Positions 1-9,257 of a stretch of DNA of 52,185 nt are shown here, in pieces. How positions within the stretch are numbered: the first letter of the stretch is position 1; each line of letters opens with the position of its first letter. The notes under the pieces are model-generated. The model was given only the letters and a program-made list of their open reading frames with translations, was not told the DNA's origin and did not search any database. Source of the DNA: Dietzia timorensis (lineage in GTDB: Bacteria; Actinomycetota; Actinomycetes; Mycobacteriales; Mycobacteriaceae); contig NZ_DYXM01000142.1 of NCBI RefSeq assembly GCF_020742175.1, positions 1-52,185 on the forward strand. The letters are read 5' to 3'. A program made the translations under genes and the position numbers.

Positions 1-29
1 CTCCGCCATAATCGGCCGCGGCGTTGTGC

Positions 30-3000
30 TCAGCCTGCGAAGAGCTCCGAGGTGCGCGCTTCCATCTCCGTGCGGTACTCGGCGGCGTTGCGTTCCTTGA
101 TTCCTTCATAGCCGCGAACCATGTCCGGCAACTCCGCGACAGCGGCAGCCCGTGCGAGCCACATCGCGTCCGGGGTTTCCGCACGCATGTGATGGACGAG
201 CCGGTCGACGAACGACTCGTACTCGGCGAGTAGCTCGCGTTCGAGTTTGCGCGCCTCCGTGCGGCCGAACACGTCGAACTTCGTACCGCGAAGCCGCTTC
301 GCCTTGGCAAGACCGACGAGCGCGGGACGCGCCCATTCGCCGAGCGCAATCTTGTTCTTCATCCCCATCGCACGGAGTACCGGCGGATGGAGTCGTATCG
401 CCATTTTCGCGCCCTCGCCGAAGTCGTCGGTGACCTGAGCCGTGAATTCCGGGTCGATGGCAAGGCGAGCGACCTCGTACTCGTCCTTGTACGCCATCAA
501 CTTGAACAGGTAGGTGGCAACAGCCTCTGCGAGGACTGTCGAACCCGGAGATGACTCGCTTTCGGCTCGCCGTACCGATTCGACGCGGTCCGCATAGCGC
601 TGCGCATAGCGTGCGTCCTGGTAGGCGAGCAGCTCTGGCACGCGGACGGTGAGAATTTCCTCTAGCCGGTTTCCGCTCGAGTCGACGCTCGAGAGGATCG
701 AGCGTTCCTCGCCGGACAGCGCACGCGGTGCGGGGGCCGGATGCAGGCGCTCGACTTCCGCGGTAACGCCGGCGGGGTCTTCGACTGCCTGGCGGCCGCG
801 GCGGAAGGATTGGATGTTGCGCTCGACCGCGACGCCGTTGAGTTCGATGGCGCGCTCGATCGACTTAGCGCTGATGGGCAGCGACCCGGACTGGTACGCG
901 GCGCCGACGAGCACCATGTTCGCGGCCGACGTATCCCCGAAAAGCTGCATGGACAGCTCCATCGGATCGAGGGCAACCACACGGCGCGAGCTCGCTCCGA
1001 TACGCCCGGAAACCTCGGAGGCGGCGGGGTAGGAGGTCTTCGTGTCGATGACCATCTTGCCGGTGGGGATCTTCGCCGTCGACAACACCGACACGGTCCG
1101 CTCGGGCGAGGCGACCTTGAGATTCGTCTGGTCCGCTCCTACAAGTCCGTCCGCACAAAGGTAGAGATCGCAGTTCGCGGTCGCGACCTTAGCGGCCTGC
1201 GGGAGCGGCGTGCCCGAGATCTTCACGTCCGAGACGACGGCGCCGCCCTTCTGCGCGAGCCCGGTCATGTCGAGGGTGCGCGAATGCTTGCCATCGATCA
1301 CCGCGGCCGTCGCGAGCACCGCGGACAGGGTGACGACACCCGTGCCGCCGATACCGGTGATCCGCATGGAGAAACCCGCGCCTCCGCCGTCATACTGCTC
1401 CGGGGTAGGCGTGGGGAGGGCGGCGGCGTCCAGCGAGGCGGCGCGCGCCGCGGGCACCTTCTTCTTCTCGCCTGGGGTGACCGTGACGAACGACGGGCAG
1501 TCGCCGGACAGGCAGGAGAAGTCGAGGTTGCAGGAGGACTGGTCGATCTGGGTCTTGCGGCCGAACTCGGTGTCGACCGGGTGAACCGACAGGCAGTTCG
1601 ACTTCTTGCCGCAGTCGCCGCAGCCTTCGCAGATCCGCTCGTTGATGACGACCCGCTGGGTGGGCGTGGGGTAGTCGCCGCGCTTGCGCTTGCGGCGCTT
1701 CTCCGCGGCGCAGTGCTGGTCATGCACGAGAACGGTGACCCCGGGGACGGCGGCGAGTTCTCGTTGCACGTCGATCATGTCCGCGCGGTCCCGCACCTCG
1801 ACACCTGCGGGGAGGCCGAGACGACGGGTGCGCTTTACATCGTCGGTGGTGACGACGATCTTCGCGACCTTCTCCGCCTGCAGCATGCGAAGCGTCTCGA
1901 CCAGCGATTTGCCGCCGACCGCGTCCTGCCCGCCGGTCATCGCAACCGTGCCGTTGAACAACAACTTGTAGGTGATGTTGTCGCCGGCGGCGACGGCCGC
2001 GCGGATCGCGAGCGAGCCGGAATGGTCGAGTGTGCCGTCGCCGAGATTCTGCACGAAGTGGCGCTCGCCGACAAACGGCGCCATGCCGATCCACTGCGCG
2101 CCCTCGCCGCCCATCTGGGTGACGCCGACGACGTTGCCGACCTGCTCCTCCGGCTGCAGCAGCACCATCGCGTGACAGCCGATCCCCGCTCCGACGAGCG
2201 TGCCGTCCGCCGTCTTCGTCGACGCGTTGTGCGGGCAACCACTACAGAAGTAGGGGGTGCGCTGGATAAGCGGTAACTCGATGCGAGTGGGCCGTCGAGT
2301 CTCGGTGTCGAGCCAGCGTTCGGCGGCTTCGATGTGGTGGACGGCGCCGAGGCGATGGGCGAGGCCGCGAGTCACCGAATCGATGTCGAGTTCGCCGAAG
2401 CGGGAGAACAGCGTCGAGCCGTCCTCGTTGGACTTGCCACGCACGTTCGGGTTGTGAGGGCGATCGTAGAGGATCTCGCGGATCATCGTCTCGATGAAAT
2501 CTCGCTTCTCCTCGACGACGATCACCTCGCTGAGCCCGTCCACGAAGCGGAAAAGCATCTCGCGCTCCATCGGGTAGACCATTCCGAGCTTGAGCAGGCG
2601 CACGCCGCGGCGACCCAGTTCTTCCTCGTCGAGCCCCATGCGCAACAGCGCCGAGCGCACGTCCATGTATGTTTTGCCTGCGGCGACGATGCCGATGCGG
2701 TCGTCACCGGTGTGCGTGATGAGCTTGTTGATTCCGTTGAGCCGCGCGTATTCGAGTGCGCGCGGGATGCGGGTGGTGAGCTGATTTTGCTCGAGCTCCA
2801 TGAGGTTACGGCCGAGAAGCTTGCCGCTCGGAACGTGCGGGCTCTCCCCGAGCGGTTCGAGGACCGGTGAGATCCTGTCGGGGGACACGACCGCGGTCGA
2901 CGAGCCGTCGGCGACGTGCGCCGAGATCTTCAGCGAGGTCCACAGTCCAGAGGCGCGCGACATGAACGCGGCGTGCACGCCGAGGTCGAGGATGTCCTGG

Positions 3001-3596
3001 GAATCGGCGGGGTAGAGGATCGGCATGTACATGTCCGCGAGCGCCATCTCCGAGGCACAGGGCACCGTCGATGACTTGGCGCCCGGGTCGTCTCCGACGA
3101 GAGCGACTGCGCCGCCGCGGGATCCTGTCCCGATGAGGTTGGCGTGACGAAGCGCATCAGTCGCCCGGTCGAGGCCAGGCGCCTTGCCGTACCAGTAGCC
3201 GACGACGCCGTCGAGTGGGCGAGAGCCGGAATTCGGGCTCGAGGCGAGAGTGCCGGCGGTGCCTGCGAGCTGTGAACCCATCACGGTGGTCGCGCCCAGT
3301 TCCTCGTTGACGGCGGGGCGATGGTGGACATCGAAGGGTTCGAGGAATTTGGCGGCGCGGCGGGAGATCTCGAGATCGTATCCGGCCAGCGGTGAGCCCT
3401 CGTACCCCGAGATCATCGAACCGGTGTGGAGGCCGAGTCGGCGATCGATGATCGCCCGATCGCGCACCATCCGGACCAGCGCCGAAATGCCGGACAAGAA
3501 GATCGTCCCGGATTCGCGCGTGTAGCGGTCCTCAAGCGAGAAATCGCCGAGGTGCTCTGCATCGCTATGCCGATGGGGGCCGAGTACTGAGGTCAT
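30..3596 (-). CDS. Indolepyruvate:ferredoxin oxidoreductase, fused alpha/beta/gamma form
   Basis: Predicted cytosolic enzyme that oxidatively decarboxylates aryl- or branched-chain 2-oxo acids to acyl-CoA with ferredoxin as acceptor. At about 1190 residues it is the long fused form in which separate IorA and IorB domains are joined. Visible parts in order: an N-terminal pyrimidine-binding region (GYEGSPLAGYDLE near residue 70), a CSGCPHN segment near 453 followed by the TPP-binding GIGCHAM and NLGDGTLDHSG region, a ferredoxin-like cluster (CEGCGDCGKKSNC, then further Cys to about 705), and a gamma domain starting ITGIGGTGVVTLSAV near 755. The ATG at 3596 is used; an in-frame GTG at 3605 is an alternative. 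It diverges from the leucine-type operon, which suggests it may supply branched-chain acyl-CoA, but substrate cannot be read from sequence. Confidence 0.93.
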   Translation of the reverse strand: MTSVLGPHRHSDAEHLGDFSLEDRYTRESGTIFLSGISALVRMVRDRAIIDRRLGLHTGSMISGYEGSPLAGYDLEISRRAAKFLEPFDVHHRPAVNEELGATTVMGSQLAGTAGTLASSPNSGSRPLDGVVGYWYGKAPGLDRATDALRHANLIGTGSRGGAVALVGDDPGAKSSTVPCASEMALADMYMPILYPADSQDILDLGVHAAFMSRASGLWTSLKISAHVADGSSTAVVSPDRISPVLEPLGESPHVPSGKLLGRNLMELEQNQLTTRIPRALEYARLNGINKLITHTGDDRIGIVAAGKTYMDVRSALLRMGLDEEELGRRGVRLLKLGMVYPMEREMLFRFVDGLSEVIVVEEKRDFIETMIREILYDRPHNPNVRGKSNEDGSTLFSRFGELDIDSVTRGLAHRLGAVHHIEAAERWLDTETRRPTRIELPLIQRTPYFCSGCPHNASTKTADGTLVGAGIGCHAMVLLQPEEQVGNVVGVTQMGGEGAQWIGMAPFVGERHFVQNLGDGTLDHSGSLAIRAAVAAGDNITYKLLFNGTVAMTGGQDAVGGKSLVETLRMLQAEKVAKIVVTTDDVKRTRRLGLPAGVEVRDRADMIDVQRELAAVPGVTVLVHDQHCAAEKRRKRKRGDYPTPTQRVVINERICEGCGDCGKKSNCLSVHPVDTEFGRKTQIDQSSCNLDFSCLSGDCPSFVTVTPGEKKKVPAARAASLDAAALPTPTPEQYDGGGAGFSMRITGIGGTGVVTLSAVLATAAVIDGKHSRTLDMTGLAQKGGAVVSDVKISGTPLPQAAKVATANCDLYLCADGLVGADQTNLKVASPERTVSVLSTAKIPTGKMVIDTKTSYPAASEVSGRIGASSRRVVALDPMELSMQLFGDTSAANMVLVGAAYQSGSLPISAKSIERAIELNGVAVERNIQSFRRGRQAVEDPAGVTAEVERLHPAPAPRALSGEERSILSSVDSSGNRLEEILTVRVPELLAYQDARYAQRYADRVESVRRAESESSPGSTVLAEAVATYLFKLMAYKDEYEVARLAIDPEFTAQVTDDFGEGAKMAIRLHPPVLRAMGMKNKIALGEWARPALVGLAKAKRLRGTKFDVFGRTEARKLERELLAEYESFVDRLVHHMRAETPDAMWLARAAAVAELPDMVRGYEGIKERNAAEYRTEMEARTSELFAG

Positions 3597-3758
3597 GGGG
3601 ATCACCGAACCATTCCGTATTCATCGTTATCGCGCGCGGCGGGGTCGCGTCGGGGGTGGTGACGCGCTCCGTGCGCACTTCGCAGGTGCGGGTGCGCAAC
3701 TGCGTGTGACCCAGAACATACCCAATAGGTGTGAACTACGCCACAAAACAGGATTCGG

Positions 3759-3787
3759 TGGACAATTGTGAGGGGTGTCACTACTAT
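3759..3787 (+). promoter_or_regulatory. Promoter of the accD1 operon
   Basis: TGGACA (3759-3764) and TACTAT (3782-3787) are separated by exactly 17 bp, a good housekeeping-sigma pair. The start point would be near 3794, giving a leader of about 75 nt before the ATG at 3868. Confidence 0.6.
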
Positions 3788-3794
3788 CGAATTA

Positions 3795-3827
3795 CAGTTA
3801 ATCGAAAATAACCGAAGCTTGGTTCGG
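3795..3827. promoter_or_regulatory. Possible operator dyads downstream of the accD1 promoter
   Basis: An AT-rich imperfect dyad (GTTAAT...AATAAC, 3797-3812) and a short dyad CCGAA/TTCGG (3812-3816 and 3823-3827) lie just after the predicted start point in an otherwise GC-rich region. They are candidate binding sites for a repressor of the catabolic operon. No regulator gene is adjacent; in M. tuberculosis a TetR-family gene (Rv2506) sits next to the equivalent block. Confidence 0.35.
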
Positions 3828-3867
3828 CATGGACTTGGCTCGGCGGGAAACGGTCAGGGGACGAGGA

Positions 3868-5448
3868 ATGGCTGCACGCACGCCCGGCGAGAATCGCACG
3901 GCGCACATCGAACTCCTCGAAGAACTACGCGCCGCGCGCGAGGAGGTCGCCGCCGGTGGCGGGGAGAAGGCCCGCGCGCGCCACATCGAGCGCGGAAAGC
4001 TTCCGGCCCGCGATCGCATCGACGGCCTGCTTGATCCGGGCAGTCCGTTCCTCGAGATCGCGCCGCTTGCCGCCTACGGGATGTACCGCGGCAAGGCGCC
4101 CGCGGCAGGTGTTATCGCCGGAATCGGCCGCGTGTCCGGGCGCGAATGCCTCATCATCGCCAACGACGCGACGGTCTCCGGCGGTACCTATTATCCGGAG
4201 ACGGTGAAGAAGCACCTGCGCGCGCAGGAGATCGCGGCAATGAATCACCTGCCTTGTATCTATCTCGTCGACTCCGGCGGCGCCATGTTGTTGCAGCAGG
4301 ATCAGGTGTTCCCCGATCGCGATCACTTCGGCCGCATCTTCTTCAACCAGGCGCGGATGAGCGCGCAGGGAATTCCGCAGATCTCCGCCGTCATGGGCTC
4401 GTGTACCGCAGGCGGGGCGTACGTGCCGGCCATGAGCGACGAGGCGGTCATCGTGCGCAACCAGGGCACGATCTTCCTTGCCGGCCCGCCGCTGGTGAAG
4501 GCGGCGACAGGGGAGGAGGTCACGGCCGAAGAACTCGGCGGCGGCGAACTGCACGCGAAGACCTCGGGCGTGGTCGACCACCTCGCGGCCGACGATCAGG
4601 ACGCCCTGGCCAAGGTGCGCGACATCGTCGCCACGTGCCCGCCACCGGCGGACGCCGAATGGGACGTCGTCGACCCGGTCGCGCCGGCGCGACCACAGAC
4701 CGATCTCTACGATTTGGTCCCCACTGATTCGCGGACGCCGTACGACGTCCGCGAGGTCATCTCTACAATTGTTGACGGCGGGGCGTACTCCGAATTCAAG
4801 CCCGAATACGGTGCCTCGCTCGTCACCGCCTTCGCACGCATCGACGGCCACCAGGTCGGGATCATCGGCAACAACGGAGTGCTGTTCTCCGAGTCGGCGC
4901 TCAAAGGCGCGCACTTCATCGAGTTGTGCGACCGGCGCAAGATCCCGCTGGTATTCCTGCAGAACATCACGGGATTCATGGTCGGCCGCCAGTACGAGGC
5001 TGGCGGCATTGCGAAGAACGGCGCAAAGATGGTCACGGCCGTCGCCTGCGCGCGTGTGCCGAAGTTCACGATCATCATCGGCGGCAGCTTCGGCGCCGGG
5101 AACTATTCGATGTGCGGCCGGGCGTACTCGCCGCGTTTCCTGTGGATGTGGCCCAACGCTCGGATCTCCGTGATGGGCGGGCCGCAGGCGGCGGACACCC
5201 TCGCCACGGTGCGCAAGAACCAGGTCGAGCGCTCGGGTGGCGAGTTCACCGACGCCGAATACGAGGACTACGCGAGCCCCATTCGCGAGCAGTTCGAAAA
5301 CCAGTCGAGCGCCTATTATTCGACGGCGCGCATGTGGGATGACGGGATCATCGACCCCGCCGATACCCGCAAGGTTCTGTCCCTCGGCCTCGCTGCCGCC
5401 GCCAACGCGCCGCTGGAGCCCATCTCCAACGGCATCTTCCGGATGTGA
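3868..5448 (+). CDS. accD1: Acyl-CoA carboxylase beta subunit, methylcrotonyl-CoA type (AccD1)
   Basis: Carboxyltransferase subunit of a biotin-dependent acyl-CoA carboxylase, most like the methylcrotonyl-CoA enzyme of leucine breakdown. The segments VFPDRDHFGRIFFNQA, MGSCTAGGAYVPAMSDE and GPPLVKAATGEEV are the usual MCC-beta signatures, and the second carboxyltransferase half carries FLQNITGFMVG. The ATG at 3868 is preferred over the ATG at 3829 because GGGGACGAGGA precedes it and the extra 13 residues look unconserved. The product is 526 residues, close to the family norm. It is followed after 9 nt by the biotinylated alpha subunit, so the pair should assemble together. Confidence 0.92.
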   Translation: MAARTPGENRTAHIELLEELRAAREEVAAGGGEKARARHIERGKLPARDRIDGLLDPGSPFLEIAPLAAYGMYRGKAPAAGVIAGIGRVSGRECLIIANDATVSGGTYYPETVKKHLRAQEIAAMNHLPCIYLVDSGGAMLLQQDQVFPDRDHFGRIFFNQARMSAQGIPQISAVMGSCTAGGAYVPAMSDEAVIVRNQGTIFLAGPPLVKAATGEEVTAEELGGGELHAKTSGVVDHLAADDQDALAKVRDIVATCPPPADAEWDVVDPVAPARPQTDLYDLVPTDSRTPYDVREVISTIVDGGAYSEFKPEYGASLVTAFARIDGHQVGIIGNNGVLFSESALKGAHFIELCDRRKIPLVFLQNITGFMVGRQYEAGGIAKNGAKMVTAVACARVPKFTIIIGGSFGAGNYSMCGRAYSPRFLWMWPNARISVMGGPQAADTLATVRKNQVERSGGEFTDAEYEDYASPIREQFENQSSAYYSTARMWDDGIIDPADTRKVLSLGLAAAANAPLEPISNGIFRM

Positions 5449-5457
5449 TGTGAGCTC

Positions 5458-7566
5458 ATGACCGTCTCCACCGAACACTTCGCCTCGCCAGCCGGACCTC
5501 GCGCGTTCGACACCGTGCTCGTCGCCAACCGAGGTGAGATCGCCTGCCGCGTGATCCGGACGCTGCGCGAGATGGGTATCCGCTCGGTCGCGGTGTACTC
5601 CGATGCCGACCGCGACGCGAAACACGTCCACGCCGCCGACGTCGCCGTCCATATCGGGCCGGCGGCCGCGAACGAGTCGTACCTCGTGATCGACAAGATC
5701 CTCGCCGCCGCAAAGGCGACGGGTGCCCAGGCGATCCATCCGGGATACGGCTTTCTCTCCGAAAACGCCGAGTTCTCCGCCGCCTGCGACGCCGCGGGCG
5801 TGGAGTTCATCGGGCCGGCGGCGTCATCCATTAGGGAAATGGGCGACAAGATCTCGGCCAAGGCCGCGGTGTCCCGGCGGGACGTCCCGACCGTCCCTGG
5901 AATCTCGCGGCCGGGCCTCAGCGATGACGAACTCATCGCCGGCGCGGAAGAGGTCGGGTTCCCCGTGCTCATCAAGCCGTCTGCCGGTGGCGGCGGCAAG
6001 GGCATGCACCTCGTACACGAGCGGTCCGAACTCGCTGCAGCACTGCAGACCGCGCGGCGCGAGGCGGCAAGCTCGTTCGGCGACGACACGCTGTTCATCG
6101 AGCGCTTCGTCGACACCCCACGGCACATCGAGGTGCAGATCCTCGCCGATACCCACGGCAACGTCATCCACCTCGGTGAGCGTGAGTGTTCGCTGCAGCG
6201 CCGCCATCAGAAGGTCATCGAGGAAGCGCCGAGCCCGCTGCTCGATGCCGCCACGCGCGAACGGATCGGCACAGCTGCGTGCGATGCGGCGCGTTCGGTC
6301 GGCTATCGCGGGGCCGGCACCGTGGAGTTCATCGTCTCCGCGAACGCTCCGGACGAGTTCTTCTTCATGGAGATGAACACCCGTCTGCAGGTCGAGCATC
6401 CCGTCACCGAGATGGTCACCGGCGTCGACCTCGTCGAATGCCAGGTCCGCATTGCCGCGGGCGAGGAGCTTCCGATCGCGCAGGACGAGGTCTCGATGCG
6501 CGGGCACGCGATCGAGGCGCGCGTCTACGCCGAGGACCCGGCGCGTGGATTCCTGCCCACTGGGGGCACGGTTCTCGCGCTCGAGGAGCCGTCCGGCGAC
6601 GGGATCCGCGTGGACTCGGGGCTCCGGCCGGGAACCGTCGTCGGCGGCAATTACGACCCGATGCTGTCGAAGATCATCGCGTGGGCGCCAACGCGCGACG
6701 CGGCACTCACGAGGCTCGACACGGCACTCGCCGCCACGCGCGTCGACGGGGTCGGTACGAACCTCGACTTCTGTCGATTCTTGCTCGCGCAGCCGAGGGT
6801 GCGCTCCGGCGATCTCGACACCAACCTGCTCGACCAGCTCGTCGCCGATGACGGCGGAGGCTCGGGGTACGCACCGCCGCTGGTGCCCGCGTCGGCCTTT
6901 GCTGCGGCGTGCCAGGCGATCGAGTCGGCGCAGGAGCCGAGCCGCGCTCGCGGGCATGCCGGCTTCGACGCCGGCCGGGGTTGGCGGCTCGGCGGGCCGG
7001 CGGACTTCGTCGCTCGCTTCGAGGTCGGCGCGGAGACGCCCGTCGTCGCTCGGCTCCGGTCGGCCGACGACGAGCGGCTCCTCCCGGGCAAGCTCGGCCT
7101 CCAGCGCGCCGGCGACGTCGACGCCCCGGTGGAGGAGTCCTACGAGAGCTACGTGCTCGGCGGGCCGTCCGTATTCCGTGTGACCTGTGACGGCGAGACC
7201 TCCGATTTCACGACGACGCTGCAACGCGATCCCGGCGGCGACGTGCGCGCGGTGTGGGTCTCCAGCGATTCCGGCAGCTGGACCCTCCACCTCCTGCCCA
7301 CGCGCGTTCCCCGCGATGCGATCGACGCCTCCGATAACCGTGCGATCACCTCACCGATGCCGGGATCGGTCGTGGCGGTCCATGTCGCCGAAGGCGACGA
7401 GGTCGCGGAGGGTGCCGCCGTCCTGGCCGTCGAGGCGATGAAGATGGAACACACCCTGCGGGCCCCGGCAGCCGGCATCGTGCGCCTGAAGGTGCGCGAG
7501 GGCGAGCAGGTCGGAGCGGATGCGGTGCTCGCCGTCATCGATGACGTAGAAGAACCACAAAAGTAG
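5458..7566 (+). CDS. accA1: Acyl-CoA carboxylase alpha subunit: biotin carboxylase plus BCCP (AccA1)
   Basis: This 702-residue protein carries ATP-dependent biotin carboxylase in its N-terminal two thirds and the biotin carrier at its C-terminus. The start DTVLVANRGEIACRVIRT is the typical biotin carboxylase N-terminus; the ATP-grasp glycine loop GGGGKGMH is near residue 180 and MNTRLQVEHPVTE near 305. The carrier has EAMKMEH near 662, with Lys as the expected biotinylation site. It lies 9 nt after accD1. Length and the spacer of about 150 residues between the two domains match MCC-alpha and propionyl-CoA carboxylase alpha chains; the partner beta subunit favours MCC. Confidence 0.93.
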   Translation: MTVSTEHFASPAGPRAFDTVLVANRGEIACRVIRTLREMGIRSVAVYSDADRDAKHVHAADVAVHIGPAAANESYLVIDKILAAAKATGAQAIHPGYGFLSENAEFSAACDAAGVEFIGPAASSIREMGDKISAKAAVSRRDVPTVPGISRPGLSDDELIAGAEEVGFPVLIKPSAGGGGKGMHLVHERSELAAALQTARREAASSFGDDTLFIERFVDTPRHIEVQILADTHGNVIHLGERECSLQRRHQKVIEEAPSPLLDAATRERIGTAACDAARSVGYRGAGTVEFIVSANAPDEFFFMEMNTRLQVEHPVTEMVTGVDLVECQVRIAAGEELPIAQDEVSMRGHAIEARVYAEDPARGFLPTGGTVLALEEPSGDGIRVDSGLRPGTVVGGNYDPMLSKIIAWAPTRDAALTRLDTALAATRVDGVGTNLDFCRFLLAQPRVRSGDLDTNLLDQLVADDGGGSGYAPPLVPASAFAAACQAIESAQEPSRARGHAGFDAGRGWRLGGPADFVARFEVGAETPVVARLRSADDERLLPGKLGLQRAGDVDAPVEESYESYVLGGPSVFRVTCDGETSDFTTTLQRDPGGDVRAVWVSSDSGSWTLHLLPTRVPRDAIDASDNRAITSPMPGSVVAVHVAEGDEVAEGAAVLAVEAMKMEHTLRAPAAGIVRLKVREGEQVGADAVLAVIDDVEEPQK

Positions 7567-7584
7567 AGAACGAGGGAATCCACC

Positions 7585-8730
7585 ATGGCTGAACTAGAAG
7601 GCGACTACGCCGAACTGAAGAAGACGGTCGCGGACTTCGCGGACAAGGTCGTCGCGCCGCAGGCCGCGGAGAACGACCGCGAGCATCGCTTCCCCTACGA
7701 CATCGTCGCGCAGATGGGCGAGATGGGCCTGTTCGGGCTTCCGATCCCCGAGGAATATGGCGGCATGGGCGGCGACTACTTCGCCCTCGCCCTCGCACTC
7801 GAGGAGCTCGGCCGAGTCGACCAGTCCACGGCGATGACGGTCGAGGCCGGCGTCGGACTCGGCATGATGCCGATCTTCAAATTCGGCACCGAGGAGCAGA
7901 AGCAATCGCTGCTGCCGGACCTCGCCGCCGGTAAGGCACTCGCGGGATTCGGGCTCACCGAACCCGATGCCGGTTCGGACGCCGGTGCCACCAAAACCAC
8001 CGCGAAGCTCGACGGCTCCGAGTGGGTGATCAACGGCGCCAAGCAGTTCATCACGAACTCCGGTACCGACATCACGAAGTTCGTCACGGTCACGGCGGTG
8101 ACGGGCGAGCGGGAGAACGGCAAGAAGGAGATCTCGACGATCATCGTGCCGTCGGGCACCCCTGGTTTCGTTGCCGAGAAGGCCTACGACAAGGTCGGCT
8201 GGAACGCCTCGGACACGCACCCGCTGAGCTTCTCGGACGCGCGGGTGCCGGAGGAGAACCTGCTCGGCGAGCGCGGCCGCGGCTACGCGAACTTCCTGTC
8301 GATCCTCGACGAGGGACGCATCGCGATCGCAGCGGTGTCGGTGGGGGCGGCGCAGTGCTGCGTCGACGATTCCATCGCCTACGCGCGGGACCGGAAGTCC
8401 TTCGGGCAGCCGATCTCGCAGTTCCAGGCGATCAGCTTCAAGATCGCGCGCATGCAGGCTCGCGTCCACGCCGCCCGCCTGGCCTACTACGACGCCGCGC
8501 GGCTGATGCTCGCCGGCAAGCCGTTCAAATCCGAGGCCGCGATCGCGAAGATGATTGGGTCCGAGGCGGCGATGGACAACGCCCGCGATGCGACGCAGAT
8601 CCACGGCGGCTACGGATTTATGAACGAGACGCGCGTGGCGCGCCACTACCGCGATTCGAAGATTCTCGAGATCGGCGAGGGCACCACCGAGGTCCAGCTC
8701 ATGCTCATCGCGCGGGGGCTGGGACTGTGA
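7585..8730 (+). CDS. Acyl-CoA dehydrogenase (FadE19-like, isovaleryl/short-branched type)
   Basis: FAD-dependent alpha,beta-dehydrogenase of 381 residues, the full length of the family. The signature GFGLTEPDAGSDAG (about 114-127) and the C-terminal QIHGGYGFMNE are present. The segment ILEIGEGTTEVQ keeps Glu at residue 365, the catalytic position of MCAD/SCAD, whereas classical isovaleryl-CoA dehydrogenases use a Glu elsewhere and have Gly or Ala here. Substrate could therefore be isovaleryl-, 2-methylbutyryl- or isobutyryl-CoA. A GAGGGA ribosome site precedes the ATG. It occupies the fadE19 slot between accA1 and maoC. Confidence 0.9.
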   Translation: MAELEGDYAELKKTVADFADKVVAPQAAENDREHRFPYDIVAQMGEMGLFGLPIPEEYGGMGGDYFALALALEELGRVDQSTAMTVEAGVGLGMMPIFKFGTEEQKQSLLPDLAAGKALAGFGLTEPDAGSDAGATKTTAKLDGSEWVINGAKQFITNSGTDITKFVTVTAVTGERENGKKEISTIIVPSGTPGFVAEKAYDKVGWNASDTHPLSFSDARVPEENLLGERGRGYANFLSILDEGRIAIAAVSVGAAQCCVDDSIAYARDRKSFGQPISQFQAISFKIARMQARVHAARLAYYDAARLMLAGKPFKSEAAIAKMIGSEAAMDNARDATQIHGGYGFMNETRVARHYRDSKILEIGEGTTEVQLMLIARGLGL

Positions 8731-9257
8731 GCGCGGGAAAGGCAAGCGGCGAGGTCGAGGTCGTCCGTGAGGTCGTGCAGCGGGGGCTGTGGTTCGAGGA
8801 ATTCGAGGTCGGCACGCTGTACAAGCACCGGCCCGGCCGCACCATGACCGAGGCGGACAACGTCCTGTTCACGACCCTGACGATGAATACCCAGTCGCTC
8901 CATCTCGACGCCGCGTGGGCGGCCGAGCAGCCGGGCTTCGGCGGAGAGCGGCTGATGAACTCGATGCACACGTTCTCCACCCTTGTCGGCCTCTCGGTCG
9001 CGCAGCTCACCCAGGGCACGATCGTCGCGAACCTCGGCTTCTCCGAGGTCTCGTTTCCGAAGCCTGTGTTCCACGGCGACACCCTCTACGGCGAAACGCT
9101 GTGTGTCGGGAAGCGCGAATCGCGCTCGCGGCCCGGCGAAGGCATCGTCTCGCTCGAGCACATCGGGCGCAATCAACACGGCGACATCGTGGCAAAGGCG
9201 GTGCGCAAGACATTGGTGCGCTGCCGCCCGGACGGTGGGGAAGGGGAGACCGAATGA
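8727..9257 (+). CDS. MaoC-family hydratase
   Basis: 176-residue single hot-dog-fold hydratase of the MaoC type. The GTG start at 8727 overlaps the stop of the dehydrogenase (GTGA), so translation is likely coupled. Recognisable parts are the opening WFEEFEVGTLYKHRPGRTMTEAD, the catalytic-region stretch MNTQSLHLD, and FPKPVFHGDTLYGET. The M. tuberculosis homologue Rv2499c sits in the same place and is proposed to act on the leucine/itaconate pathway with CitE; by analogy this protein would hydrate the unsaturated C6 acyl-CoA made by the carboxylase. Substrate is inferred, not seen. Confidence 0.88.
   Translation: MSAGKASGEVEVVREVVQRGLWFEEFEVGTLYKHRPGRTMTEADNVLFTTLTMNTQSLHLDAAWAAEQPGFGGERLMNSMHTFSTLVGLSVAQLTQGTIVANLGFSEVSFPKPVFHGDTLYGETLCVGKRESRSRPGEGIVSLEHIGRNQHGDIVAKAVRKTLVRCRPDGGEGETE

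Noticed and set aside
741..2276. 511-residue open frame on the plus strand
   Set aside because: Lies fully opposite the indolepyruvate oxidoreductase gene, has Arg/Asp/Gly-rich composition typical of an antisense shadow in GC-rich DNA, and no recognisable domain.
3925..5739. 604-residue open frame on the minus strand
   Set aside because: Opposite accD1 and the start of accA1; composition of a shadow frame and no family motifs.
5824..7290. 488-residue open frame on the minus strand
   Set aside because: Antisense of accA1 with no start signal or domain.
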